Assembly (NCBI GenBank): GCA_963815785.1
Contig: CAWFHZ010000002.1
Location: forward strand, 1-64,000
From: DATFVA01 sp963815785
Lineage (GTDB): Bacteria; Bacteroidota; Ignavibacteria; Ignavibacteriales; Ignavibacteriaceae
Direction of reading: 5' to 3'
DNA: 64,000 nucleotides
The position numbers and the translations under genes were made by a program. This document shows, piece after piece, positions 36,686 through 45,480 of the stretch. Under the pieces are notes generated by a model that saw only the letters and a program-made list of their open reading frames with translations, made no database searches and had not been told where the DNA came from. Within the stretch, counting starts at the first letter, position 1; the number at the start of each line of letters is the position of its first letter.

Positions 36686-37444
36686 TTGAAATTATCTTCC
36701 ATAGTTATTGCAAAAAATGAGGAATCAAACATCCGGAGATGTATTGAAAGCCAGCTTGACTGCATAGATGAAATTATTGTTTTGATTGATGAATCTACAA
36801 CTGACCGGACTATTGAAATTGCAAAAGCCTATCCCGCTATTAAGTTTGAAATAGTTAAGTGGCGGGGATATGCAGAAACAAAAACTTATGGCATATCAAT
36901 AGCAGGTAATAATTGGATTTTCTGGATAGATGCAGACGAAGCAATTACTCCTGAGCTTTCTGAGGAAGTGAAAGAATTTAAAAAATCTGTTCCTTCATTC
37001 ACGGCGTATTCAATTCCGCGCAAAGCTTACTTCCTGGGAAAATGGATTAAACATAGCGGATGGTATCCCGGAAGAGTTACAAGATTGTTTAACAGGAATG
37101 AAGTCAGATTTAATAACTATTCAGTTCATGAACAGCTTGAAGTTGAAGGAATAACGGGCAAACTCAGGCACGACCTTGAACATTACACTGACCCTTCAAT
37201 TCATCATTACTTCGAAAAATATAACCGTTATACTTCTTTAGCCGCGAATGAATTATATAAGATGGGGAAAAAATTTTATTTCTCTGACATTTTATTACGA
37301 CCTGCCGGTATTTTTTTGAAGATGTATTTTCTGAAAGCAGGTTTCCTTGACGGAATACATGGTTTTATGCTCGCGGTATTTTCATCATCGTATGTTTTTA
37401 CAAAATATTGTAAGTTGTGGGAACTTGAAAAGACTAAAAAGTAA
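36686..37444 (+). CDS. Glycosyltransferase family 2 (WaaE/KdtX-like)
   Basis: A 252-residue GT-A enzyme: LSSIVIAKNEESNIRRCI, IDESTTDRTIEIA and WIFWIDADEAITPEL (DxD-like). The HSGWYPGRVTRLFNR and VHEQLEVEG blocks are typical of the LPS-core WaaE/KdtX group. Start is TTG at 36686. It runs divergently from the polysaccharide operon and lies six bases before the DUF1844 gene. Confidence 0.9.
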   Translation: MKLSSIVIAKNEESNIRRCIESQLDCIDEIIVLIDESTTDRTIEIAKAYPAIKFEIVKWRGYAETKTYGISIAGNNWIFWIDADEAITPELSEEVKEFKKSVPSFTAYSIPRKAYFLGKWIKHSGWYPGRVTRLFNRNEVRFNNYSVHEQLEVEGITGKLRHDLEHYTDPSIHHYFEKYNRYTSLAANELYKMGKKFYFSDILLRPAGIFLKMYFLKAGFLDGIHGFMLAVFSSSYVFTKYCKLWELEKTKK

Positions 37445-37449
37445 ACACA

Positions 37450-37716
37450 ATGAACCAGGCAAATAATAAAGAATTTTTGTTTATGCAGCTCGTAATGCAG
37501 AATCAGCAAATTGCTTTGATGTCTATGGGCAAACTGAAAAATCCGGTGACTGAGAAAATGGAGAAGAATTTGGAATACGCAAAAATTGCAATAGATACAC
37601 TTGATATGCTGCTGGAAAAAACCAAAGGTAACCTGTCAGATTACGAGGATAAATTTTTAATTGAGACTCTTAAAGAGTTAAAGCTGAATTATGTTGCGGA
37701 GATTGGAAAAGAATAA
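37450..37716 (+). CDS. DUF1844 family protein
   Basis: An 88-residue, mostly helical protein with the DUF1844 pattern: FLFMQLVMQNQQIALMSMGKL, then AKIAIDTLDMLLEKTKGNL and a final E-rich helix ending LNYV. The function of this widely conserved family is unknown. It sits between a glycosyltransferase and NAD kinase and is probably cotranscribed with both. Confidence 0.88.
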   Translation: MNQANNKEFLFMQLVMQNQQIALMSMGKLKNPVTEKMEKNLEYAKIAIDTLDMLLEKTKGNLSDYEDKFLIETLKELKLNYVAEIGKE

Positions 37717-37755
37717 TTTTTATCGATTTGGATCTTTTCTGTTAAGGGAGATAAA

Positions 37756-38646
37756 ATGACCATCGGAATTATTGCAAACTCTACAAAAGCAAAAGTTTAT
37801 GAAGTTGTATCTTCTCTGATCAAAAAACTAAAAGCAAATGGTTTTGATTTTTTTATTACAGACACCATAATTTCCAACAGGGGATCATTAACAGAGAAAA
37901 TTAACAAAAAGTATTTTCTTCCGGATAGAAGTATTTATAAAAAAAGTGATATAATACTTTCAATTGGAGGAGATGGTACAATGCTTGCCACCGCCTACCA
38001 GGCACAGTTTTATGATAAGCCAGTACTCGGGGTTAACATGGGTAAGCTCGGATTTTTGGCAGAAGTTAACGTAGATCAATTGGATACGTTTATTGATGAT
38101 ATAAAAAGTAATAGAATTCAGATTGAAGAACGGATGGTGATTTGTGGTAAATGTATAGGGCACAAGATTGAGACGCTATATGCTATAAATGATATTGTTA
38201 TAGATAAAGGCGGTTGGCCTAAAATGATCGAAATTACTGTCCAGGTAGATGGTGAAAACCTTACAACCTTTGGTGCAGATGGAATTATAATTGCGACACC
38301 AACAGGTTCAACCGGTTATTCTATTTCCGTTGGTGGGCCTATCGTAAGTCCGAAAGCAGATGTTATTACTCTGAGTCCTATTTCTCCACACAGTCTTACT
38401 GTTCGTCCACTCGTATTACCCAGCAGTCAGGAAATAACAATTAAAGCAGCTTCGCAGCATAAAGAAATTCTTGTAAACTGCGACGGACAAAGAGTGTTTG
38501 CTTTTGCCCCGCCGTTTGAAATTAAAATTACCCGAAGTAAGAAAGCAGTAAAGTTGGTGCATTCTTCACTATCGAGTTATTTTGAAACTCTTCGAAACAA
38601 ATTAATGTGGGGAATTGATCTGAGAAATTCTTTTTTTGAAAAATAG
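37756..38646 (+). CDS. nadK: NAD kinase
   Basis: A 296-residue NAD kinase. The GGDGT motif (SIGGDGTML) holds the catalytic aspartate. NMGKLGFLAEV, TPTGSTGYSISVGGP and SPISPHSLTVRPLVLP are conserved family blocks. It phosphorylates NAD to NADP, feeding all NADPH-dependent reactions, possibly including the flavoproteins at the left of the window. AAGGGAG precedes the ATG. Confidence 0.96.
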   Translation: MTIGIIANSTKAKVYEVVSSLIKKLKANGFDFFITDTIISNRGSLTEKINKKYFLPDRSIYKKSDIILSIGGDGTMLATAYQAQFYDKPVLGVNMGKLGFLAEVNVDQLDTFIDDIKSNRIQIEERMVICGKCIGHKIETLYAINDIVIDKGGWPKMIEITVQVDGENLTTFGADGIIIATPTGSTGYSISVGGPIVSPKADVITLSPISPHSLTVRPLVLPSSQEITIKAASQHKEILVNCDGQRVFAFAPPFEIKITRSKKAVKLVHSSLSSYFETLRNKLMWGIDLRNSFFEK

Positions 38647-38655
38647 GTAATTATA

Positions 38656-39174
38656 ATGCAGAAAATACTGTTTGTTTTTTTAATTGTGTTTTCATTCACG
38701 GTTGCGTTTCCACAGGATATAAACCAGACAATTCACGATGGGGATTCCGGAAAACCAATGTTGATTGGTCCTTGTAACAGGGCGGCTTTTTCTGATACAA
38801 GTTTTTCCTGGTGGTTTAATTCGGGCTACAATTTATACAAGCCTGATTCAGTTACAGTGAGTGGGATAAAAAAAGATTTGAACAATATCAGGACTACAAT
38901 TGTTATGGGAACCTGGTGCAGTGACAGCAGGGAACAGGTACCGCACTATTTTAAGGTTATGGATGAAGCAGGTTACATGGAAGATAGTCTAAATATTATT
39001 TGCGTAGATCGTGAAAAGAAAGATTTATCCGGAGAGGTTGATAGTTTAAATATTGAATTGGTTCCAACTTTCATTTTCTATCGGGATGATAAAGAAATCG
39101 GGAGAATCATAGAAACTCCCGAACAAACTTTAGAAAAAGATATCTATTCAATTTTGAAAATCAGCACAGAATAA
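38656..39174 (+). CDS. Exported thioredoxin-like protein with CxxS site
   Basis: A 172-residue protein with a signal peptide (ILFVFLIVFSFTVAFPQ). The thioredoxin-fold part has GTWCSDSREQVPHY in place of WCxxC, a CxxS active site, and the cis-proline in VPTFIFYRD. CxxS thioredoxins can act as mono-thiol or isomerase-type proteins. Only the W-C-S-D-S cysteine plus two isolated ones occur. It follows nadK by nine bases and ends in a bidirectional hairpin. Confidence 0.82.
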   Translation: MQKILFVFLIVFSFTVAFPQDINQTIHDGDSGKPMLIGPCNRAAFSDTSFSWWFNSGYNLYKPDSVTVSGIKKDLNNIRTTIVMGTWCSDSREQVPHYFKVMDEAGYMEDSLNIICVDREKKDLSGEVDSLNIELVPTFIFYRDDKEIGRIIETPEQTLEKDIYSILKISTE

Positions 39175-39184
39175 AATTCTGTGC
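39164..39184. terminator. Hairpin between convergent genes
   Basis: A perfect nine-pair stem GCACAGAAT/ATTCTGTGC with an AAA loop sits exactly between the stops of the thioredoxin-like gene (plus) and the aminomutase gene (minus), and includes the plus gene's stop codon. No strong T-run lies on either side, so termination is probable but not certain. Confidence 0.5.
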
Positions 39185-39190
39185 TCTCAA

Positions 39191-40378
39191 TTAAACTTCT
39201 ACTTCCTCCAATACAGGCAATTCAATTTTCGTAAAATCAATTTCCTTAACTTTATTTCGTGTCGTCCTTCCTGTATTTGTTCTTACAATTACGGGATGTT
39301 TCCTTGTAATGGTATTCTTTTTAGGGGGATTATTCCTATCCTTATAATTCTTATAAACATAAACCTTTTGTTTATAATTTCTAAGGATAATTTTATCTTC
39401 ATCGTGATGAAGTACATAACCCGGCAGCAAAGGAATTTTTCCGCCGCCGCCCGGTGCATCTATCACAAAATGTGGGATAGCAAGACCGCTGGTATGACCT
39501 CTCAGGTTTTCAATTATTTCTAATCCTGTTTCAATAGACGTTCTGAAATGATTAGCTCCTTTTGTTTCGTCAGCCATATACATATAGTAAGGACGAACTC
39601 TTATCTTTAACAATTTTTGCATAAGCTCTTTTACCACAGCAGCATTATCATTAACACCTTTCATAAGAACCATCTGGTTTCCAACAGGGATTCCCGCATC
39701 GGCAAGCATTCCGCAAGCCTTGGAACTTTCCGGTGTAATTTCCCATGGATGGTTAAAATGAGTGTTCACGTATATAGGGTGATATTTCTTAAGCATATCA
39801 CAAAGTTCAGGAGTTATTCTATGCGGAAGTACGCAGGGCATTTTTGATCCCAGCCGGATTATTTCAATGTGCGGAATTTCTCTTAACCTGATCAGAATTT
39901 TTTCCAGCATCACATCAGTTAACATTAAGGGATCACCACCGGATAATATTACATCTCTTATTTCAGTGTGCTCTTCGAGATATTTAAATGCGCTTTCCAA
40001 TCCTCTCATTGAAATTTTCTCGTAGTCCCCAACTTTCCGCTTGCGGGTGCAGAAACGGCAGTAAAGACCGCACTGGCTTGTAACAAGGAAGAGAGCTCTG
40101 TCCGGGTATCGATGCGTAATATTAGGTACGGGGCTCATAGCATCTTCCATTAAAGGATCTTCTTCAGCGTCGAAGTCCTCCAGTTCGGCTTTATCCGGTA
40201 CACATTGCTTCCAGATAGGATCTCCCGGATACCTTATCAGGCTCAAGTAGTACGGATTAATTCTGGCCTGGAAAAATTCGTCCAGATCTTCCGCAACCTT
40301 GCGGTCTATACCGAATTTTTCAACAAGCTCATCGACAGTGTGAACACTATCTCTTATCATACGCTGCCACAGTTCCAT
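39191..40378 (-). CDS. kamA: Lysine 2,3-aminomutase family radical SAM enzyme
   Basis: A 395-residue radical SAM/PLP enzyme. The 4Fe-4S cysteines are C103, C107 and C110 (CGLYCRFC). The PLP lysine is K314 in DAPGGGGKIP. D270 and D307 align with the two aspartates that bind the epsilon-amino group of lysine in clostridial LAM, so L-lysine to beta-lysine is the likely reaction. A basic C-terminal tail of about 55 residues exceeds the core. It is the last gene of an operon with a GNAT enzyme and two ATP-grasp ligases, not with lysine fermentation genes, which points to a product other than energy. Confidence 0.92.
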   Translation of the reverse strand: MELWQRMIRDSVHTVDELVEKFGIDRKVAEDLDEFFQARINPYYLSLIRYPGDPIWKQCVPDKAELEDFDAEEDPLMEDAMSPVPNITHRYPDRALFLVTSQCGLYCRFCTRKRKVGDYEKISMRGLESAFKYLEEHTEIRDVILSGGDPLMLTDVMLEKILIRLREIPHIEIIRLGSKMPCVLPHRITPELCDMLKKYHPIYVNTHFNHPWEITPESSKACGMLADAGIPVGNQMVLMKGVNDNAAVVKELMQKLLKIRVRPYYMYMADETKGANHFRTSIETGLEIIENLRGHTSGLAIPHFVIDAPGGGGKIPLLPGYVLHHDEDKIILRNYKQKVYVYKNYKDRNNPPKKNTITRKHPVIVRTNTGRTTRNKVKEIDFTKIELPVLEEVEV

Positions 40379-40396
40379 GACTAACCCTCGGTTTGT

Positions 40397-40873
40397 TTAT
40401 GGTTGACTAAAAAATTTCCCGAAGACAATAAGATTATCTCCAATGGAATAAAAATCATTTATCTCAGCTACAATTGAATAATTATTTCTGAGATAAAAAT
40501 TTCTAGTCCGCGTATAACTTTCTTTGGAAGATGTTTCTGCCAGTAGCCATCTTCCTTTACACTTCCTAACAAATTCTTCAGCATGTTCCAGTAGTTTTTT
40601 ACCGATTCCTTTTTCTGTGGCTTCAGGATCGGCAACTATCCAGTACATATCAAAAACTCCATCTGTTAAAGGTCTTTTACCGGTGCAATGATAACCAAAA
40701 ACCTTGCCATCTTTTTCAAAAACATAGATATTATAATCATCCTGCCCGGGATTTGATTCGGCAATGTCAATTAGTTCCATTGCCACTTCTACTTCCTGTT
40801 TGTTAAAGTTTGAAACTCTGTTCAAAATTTTTTCCAGTTTTTTTGAATCACCCGGCTTTAATTTGCGTATCAT
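40397..40873 (-). CDS. GNAT family N-acetyltransferase in the aminomutase operon
   Basis: A 158-residue GNAT protein. The acetyl-CoA site is in ATEKGIGKKLLEHAEEF (Q/RxxGxG/A-type loop), with DMYWIVADPEA strand 4 before it and TRTRNFYLRNNYSIVAEI after. It is shorter than AblB, the known beta-lysine N6-acetyltransferase, and not clearly the same family. It overlaps the end of the upstream ATP-grasp gene by 26 bases and lies 18 bases before kamA. Its substrate may be beta-lysine or the ligase product. Confidence 0.87.
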   Translation of the reverse strand: MIRKLKPGDSKKLEKILNRVSNFNKQEVEVAMELIDIAESNPGQDDYNIYVFEKDGKVFGYHCTGKRPLTDGVFDMYWIVADPEATEKGIGKKLLEHAEEFVRKCKGRWLLAETSSKESYTRTRNFYLRNNYSIVAEINDFYSIGDNLIVFGKFFSQP

Positions 40874-41908
40874 TCTTCTTCCTGGATAGTGCTAACTGGG
40901 AAATACGAAATAATAGTTCGGGGTATTCTAATCCTGCAGCCGCCGCAGCGCGGGCAAATCCTGAATCAGTGGAAATATCAGGATTCGGATTCACCTCAAT
41001 TACATAAGGCTTGTAGTTTTTATCAAGCCTCAGATCAACACGCGCATAATCTCTGCAATTTACTGCATCAAATGCCTCTAACGCGATTTCTTCAACTTTC
41101 TTTTTAATTTTTTTATTAAGAACAGCAGGGCACCTGGGATTTGTATACCTGAAATAAGTACTGTCCTTCATCCACTTACCATCATATGTAACAATCTTCG
41201 GGAGTTTATCCGGGAGGCCTTTAAAAACTATTTCAGAAATTGGTAAAACTGTTCTTCCCAGTATCGCAACATTTAGTTCTCTTCCTTCAATATATTCTTC
41301 TACAAGAACATCCTGCCTGTAGGTCTTTTGAAGAAATGACAGATGTTTATTTAAAATTTAAAATCTTTAACAACAGAAAATTCAGATATCCCTATACTCG
41401 CATCTTCATTTAACAGCTTAAGAATAACGGGATAGGTAAGTTTTATATTTTTTGCAGTAACTTTTTCCGATTTTTTTAGAGTAAAGAAATTGGGAGTATT
41501 TATTCCGAAAGATCTGAGAATATTTTTTGTGCGGGACTTATTAAGACAGTTGCCTAGACAAGAGGGAACATTCCCTGTATATTCATAACCCAGAAGTTCA
41601 AACATTCCTGCCATACAATATTCATAGGATGAAATTCCCTCGACAGCTTCAACAAAATTAAAAATAATATCGGGTTTGTTACCATTAATTTTTTTAATAG
41701 TGTTTTGAACATCGCGATCAATAGCGATAGCACTTACTTTTTTATAATAATGCTTTAAGCTTTTCCTGATTTTGTGAATTTCTTTTTCAAATCCATTTTC
41801 TGAAAGATCATTCGGAGGGTTTTTATCCCCTGCAGGTTTACCATTGTAAACTGAAAAGATACTAACCGGGGCGTTATAACAAATTAAAATTTTAGTATCT
41901 GAAATCAT
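40848..41908 (-). pseudogene. Second D-Ala-D-Ala ligase-like ATP-grasp gene, frameshifted
   Basis: The first 185 codons (start 41908) encode an ATP-grasp N-half (KPDIIFNFVEAVEG, YTGNVPSCLGNCLNKSRTK, YPVILKLLNEDASIG) and stop at 41351. One base added in the A-run 41353-41356 (T-run on the coding strand) joins it to a second frame. That frame reads NKHLSFLQKTYRQDVLVEEYIEGR and ends with NCRDYARVDLRLD, VIEVNPNPDIS and a stop at 40848, a complete ATP-grasp of about 353 residues. Start overlaps the previous ligase by four bases. It is either disrupted by a one-base homopolymer deletion or a sequence error; all catalytic blocks remain. Confidence 0.8.
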
Positions 41909-43017
41909 AATAGGTTATGTCTTTTAGCAGCTGCAAAAAGAACTTTATTTATCATATCATTATAATTTAAGCCTGCAACACGAGCAGCTTTTGGATAACA
42001 TGAATTTTCTTCCGGGTTTGGTAAAATACCCGGCAGAGGATTTACTTCAATAATATTCGGCACACCAAGATCATCCAGCCTCAGATCAATTCTGCTCCAG
42101 TCCCTGCAATTTAAAGTATGGTATGTTCTGAGCACATTTTCTTTAATCGCATTTTCAAGTTCAGGAGAAACCCTGGCAGGACAATGAAAAACATCAAGTG
42201 GATTTTCTTTTGTATCGAGAATCCATTTTGCTTCATAAGAATAGATCGGGATAAAATCATCCGGGAAATCTTTGAAATTAATTTCCACAATCGGCAGCAC
42301 AACTGTATCTTCTCCGTTTCCGAGAACTGCTGCCGTAAATTCTCTTCCGGGTAAAAATTCTTCAATCAATGCCGGCTGTTTATATTCAGCAGTTATTCTT
42401 TCTACTTCCCTTTTAAGATCATTCAGATCTTTTGCGAATGAAGAAGAAAAAATTCCTTTACCGGAGCCTTCCGAAACCGGTTTAATTATCAGGGGGAATT
42501 TCAAATCAATGTTTAATATCTCATCAGGTGAATGTGCAATAATAAATCTTGCGTTGGGAATTTTATAATAAGATAATATTTCTTTTGTTCTTGCTTTATC
42601 AAGACAGGTTGCCAGTGTCAGCGGATCAGATCCCGTGTAAGGAATACCCAGCATATCAAGTATCGCAGGAATCTGTGCTTCCCGGCTTATTCCGTTAAAT
42701 CCTTCAGCGATATTAAAAACGATATCAGGTTTGACTTCAAGAAATTTAAAGTAAGCATCCTGATCTGCTTCAATCATATTTACATTGTGAAAACATTCGA
42801 TTGCTCCTTTAACTGCATTAATTGTATCCCACGTATCCCATTCAGCAAAAGTGTCTATTGATTTTTTCTGAAGTTCTTTTGTGTTGTTTGAATTTGGGGG
42901 TACTATTTCTTGGAAAGTTTCACTTTCAGGTTTGACGTTAAAGGTTAATGCAACGTTCAACTTCACATTAAAGAAAGAAGAAGATAAAATGTTTTTTCCT
43001 TTTATTATTTTTTGCAA
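41905..43017 (-). CDS. D-Ala-D-Ala ligase-like ATP-grasp enzyme
   Basis: A 370-residue ATP-grasp ligase. It has PDIVFNIAEGFNG (substrate loop), GIPYTGSDPLTLATCLDKARTK, FPLIIKPVSEGSGKGI (ATP lysine and glycine loop), LIEEFLPGREF, and NCRDWSRIDLRLD with IIEVNPLPG (metal and ATP site). The reading frame starts at TTG 43017. A GTG at 42966 gives the more family-like start MKLNVALTFN and may be the real one. Being paired with a second ligase, a GNAT and an aminomutase, it probably makes an amide bond with a lysine-derived amino acid, not cell-wall D-Ala-D-Ala. Confidence 0.87.
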   Translation of the reverse strand: MQKIIKGKNILSSSFFNVKLNVALTFNVKPESETFQEIVPPNSNNTKELQKKSIDTFAEWDTWDTINAVKGAIECFHNVNMIEADQDAYFKFLEVKPDIVFNIAEGFNGISREAQIPAILDMLGIPYTGSDPLTLATCLDKARTKEILSYYKIPNARFIIAHSPDEILNIDLKFPLIIKPVSEGSGKGIFSSSFAKDLNDLKREVERITAEYKQPALIEEFLPGREFTAAVLGNGEDTVVLPIVEINFKDFPDDFIPIYSYEAKWILDTKENPLDVFHCPARVSPELENAIKENVLRTYHTLNCRDWSRIDLRLDDLGVPNIIEVNPLPGILPNPEENSCYPKAARVAGLNYNDMINKVLFAAAKRHNLL

Positions 43018-43188
43018 ATATAACTATTAATAACTCTAAGTCAACAAGTTTAAATCAGCACTAAAATTATTTTTTAAAACTATTTTGAAGAGAGTAAAAA
43101 TAATTTTTAAAATCAACTGAACTAATTTCAATTAAAAATTATTATAAATCAAATTTTTAACCGGTGCAGTGTGATAAATAAAACTTTC

Positions 43189-45399
43189 TCATGCAATCTT
43201 AATGTATTCAAGCTGGGGAGAATATTCTGCGGAAAGAATATTTCTGATTACATTGTTCTCTTCCTTTTTAAAATACGGATCATCAGAAACAATTTTAAAT
43301 GCAGTCTCTTTGGCAGATAAAAGCAATTCAGTATCATCAATTAAATTAACAAATCTGAATTCCGGGAAGCCGCTCTGCTTTGTTCCGAAAATATCTCCCG
43401 GTCCGCGAAGTTTCATATCAACTTCAGCAACCTTAAATCCATCAAGGTGTTCAGCCATTGTTTTCAGTCTTATTCCGGATTTATATTTTTCAATCTGTGA
43501 TGAAGAAAGGTATTCCAGATCAAAAGGTAATTTGTTGTTTGCAGCAGCGTAGTTGTCCTTTGTTACAAGTATACAATATGCCTGTTTACTTCCTCTCCCG
43601 ACTCTTCCTCTTAATTGATGCAGCTGAGAAAGTCCGAATCTATGAGCATCATTAATTAATATTATGTTTGAATCCGGTATATCGATGCCGACTTCAATTA
43701 CTGTTGTTGCAATCAGCACATCATATTTTTTGCGAAGGAATTCAAGCATCACAGTTTCTTTTTCCTGCCAGGACATTCTTCCATGGATTAAACCAATGTT
43801 TAGTTCTTTAAGAAAAGTATCTTTTAATTCATTGTAATGAGTTTCAGCGGCTTTCAATTCCAGCTTTTCTGATTCTTCAACCAAAGGGTAAACAATAAAT
43901 GATTGATAACCTTCTGTTCTGTTCTTATCAATAATAAATTTATAAATCTGGGGAAGTTTATTTTCACCTCTTAATATTGTTTTTATCGGTCTTCTGTTCT
44001 TCGGCATCTCATTAATTACTGAAATATCGAGATCGCCATATAAAGTCATTGAAAGAGTTCTTGGAATTGGTGTTGCACTCATTACAATGACATCAGGAGT
44101 TATTCCTTTACCAAGTAATTTGCCCCGCTGTGCCACACCAAAACGATGCTGTTCATCAACAATAACAAGTCCGAGGTTATTGAATTTTACATTCTCCTCA
44201 AACAAAGCATGTGTTCCGATAATTATATCAGCTTCACTAACTTCTATTTCCCTCAGGTTTTTTTCTTTAACGGATTTTTTCTGACCGCCCAAAAGTAAAC
44301 TAACTTTAATACTTTTTCCCTTATGCAATTCAGAAAGCTGTTTCATCATTTTTGAAATATTTTTAGCATGCTGATCTGCAAGTATTTCTGTCGGTGCCAT
44401 CATTACAGCCTGGTAACCATTATCAACGGCAATCAACATTGATATAAGAGCAACAATTGTTTTACCGCTTCCAACATCTCCCTGCAAAAGCCTGTTCATC
44501 GGAGAATCGGATTCCATATCAGACTTTATTTCACTTAAAACTTTCAACTGGGATTTAGTGAGTTTGAAAGGAAGGGTTGAGAGAAAATCCTTCACAAGAT
44601 TTGTTCTTACTTTAAATGAATAACCTTTCTGTTTCGTTTTGTAGTTATATTTTCTTAAGGCAATGAGAATCTGCAGGTAAAAAAGTTCTTCATATTTAAA
44701 TCTTCTAAGTGAAGTTTCTAATTTTTCTTTTGATTCAGGGAAGTGGTAGTTCTTAACAGCCGATGTAATACCCGCAAGATTATTTTCATTTAGAATATAT
44801 CCCGGTAGTGTTTCTTCAAGATTGTCAGCATAATTATCAACAGCATTTGAAATAATTTTTCTTAAACTGAAATCGCCGATAGCAGTTGCTTTTAATTCTT
44901 TCGGAATACGGTAGAAAGGAATAATTTTCCCGGTATTGAGCATTTTAGATTCATCTTCACTTAGTCTATCAAAATCCGGATGAGTAAACTGGAGATTCCC
45001 GTAATTTGAAATAGTTGGTTTGCCTGATACGGCAAAATAATCCCCGATATTAAACACATCATAAAAATATTTAGCTCCCTGGAACCATACACACTCAAAA
45101 AATCCTGTTACGTCTCTAAACTGTACTTTCATTAATTCACGGCGATTAAATCTTCTTTTCTCTTTATCTTCAACTTTTGCTATTACTGTAAGTTCACCTT
45201 CATAACCATTTTTTATATATTCATAAGCTTTTAATGAAGTAAGAGTTGTTGTTCTGTCAAGGTGGCGGGAGGGAAAATAAAAAAGTAAATCACGAATTGT
45301 ATTTATTCCAACCTTCCGGAAAGCTTCAGCGCGTTTCGGACCAACCGATTTTAAATATTGAACGGACTGCTCAAGAATATTTTCTTTTTGAGAATTCAT
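43189..45399 (-). CDS. recG: ATP-dependent DNA helicase RecG
   Basis: A 736-residue RecG, a little longer than usual. The N-terminal wedge/OB domain has YFAVSGKPTISNYGNLQFTHP. Helicase motifs are LLQGDVGSGKT (Walker A), VDEQHRFGV (DExH), SATPIPRT, IHGRMS, TTVIEVGIDIP and QLRGRVGRG. It reverses stalled forks and processes Holliday junctions. It is transcribed alone, away from dgt. Confidence 0.97.
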   Translation of the reverse strand: MNSQKENILEQSVQYLKSVGPKRAEAFRKVGINTIRDLLFYFPSRHLDRTTTLTSLKAYEYIKNGYEGELTVIAKVEDKEKRRFNRRELMKVQFRDVTGFFECVWFQGAKYFYDVFNIGDYFAVSGKPTISNYGNLQFTHPDFDRLSEDESKMLNTGKIIPFYRIPKELKATAIGDFSLRKIISNAVDNYADNLEETLPGYILNENNLAGITSAVKNYHFPESKEKLETSLRRFKYEELFYLQILIALRKYNYKTKQKGYSFKVRTNLVKDFLSTLPFKLTKSQLKVLSEIKSDMESDSPMNRLLQGDVGSGKTIVALISMLIAVDNGYQAVMMAPTEILADQHAKNISKMMKQLSELHKGKSIKVSLLLGGQKKSVKEKNLREIEVSEADIIIGTHALFEENVKFNNLGLVIVDEQHRFGVAQRGKLLGKGITPDVIVMSATPIPRTLSMTLYGDLDISVINEMPKNRRPIKTILRGENKLPQIYKFIIDKNRTEGYQSFIVYPLVEESEKLELKAAETHYNELKDTFLKELNIGLIHGRMSWQEKETVMLEFLRKKYDVLIATTVIEVGIDIPDSNIILINDAHRFGLSQLHQLRGRVGRGSKQAYCILVTKDNYAAANNKLPFDLEYLSSSQIEKYKSGIRLKTMAEHLDGFKVAEVDMKLRGPGDIFGTKQSGFPEFRFVNLIDDTELLLSAKETAFKIVSDDPYFKKEENNVIRNILSAEYSPQLEYIKIA

Positions 45400-45449
45400 C
45401 GGGATTAAAATAAAGAATTCAGATTAATCATTCACTTAAGTATTATTTT

Positions 45450-45457
45450 TATATTTG
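45450..45457 (+). promoter_or_regulatory. Promoter -7 element of dgt
   Basis: TATATTTG exactly matches the TAnnTTTG consensus, 24 bases upstream of the dgt ATG. No clear -33 TTTG lies at the expected distance. Confidence 0.5.
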
Positions 45458-45480
45458 CAGAGTTTAACAAATAAAAAATT

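Noticed and set aside
43018..43188. Small gene or RNA between the ATP-grasp operon and recG
   Set aside because: The stretch is very AT-rich with no open frame, no stable hairpin and no T-run.
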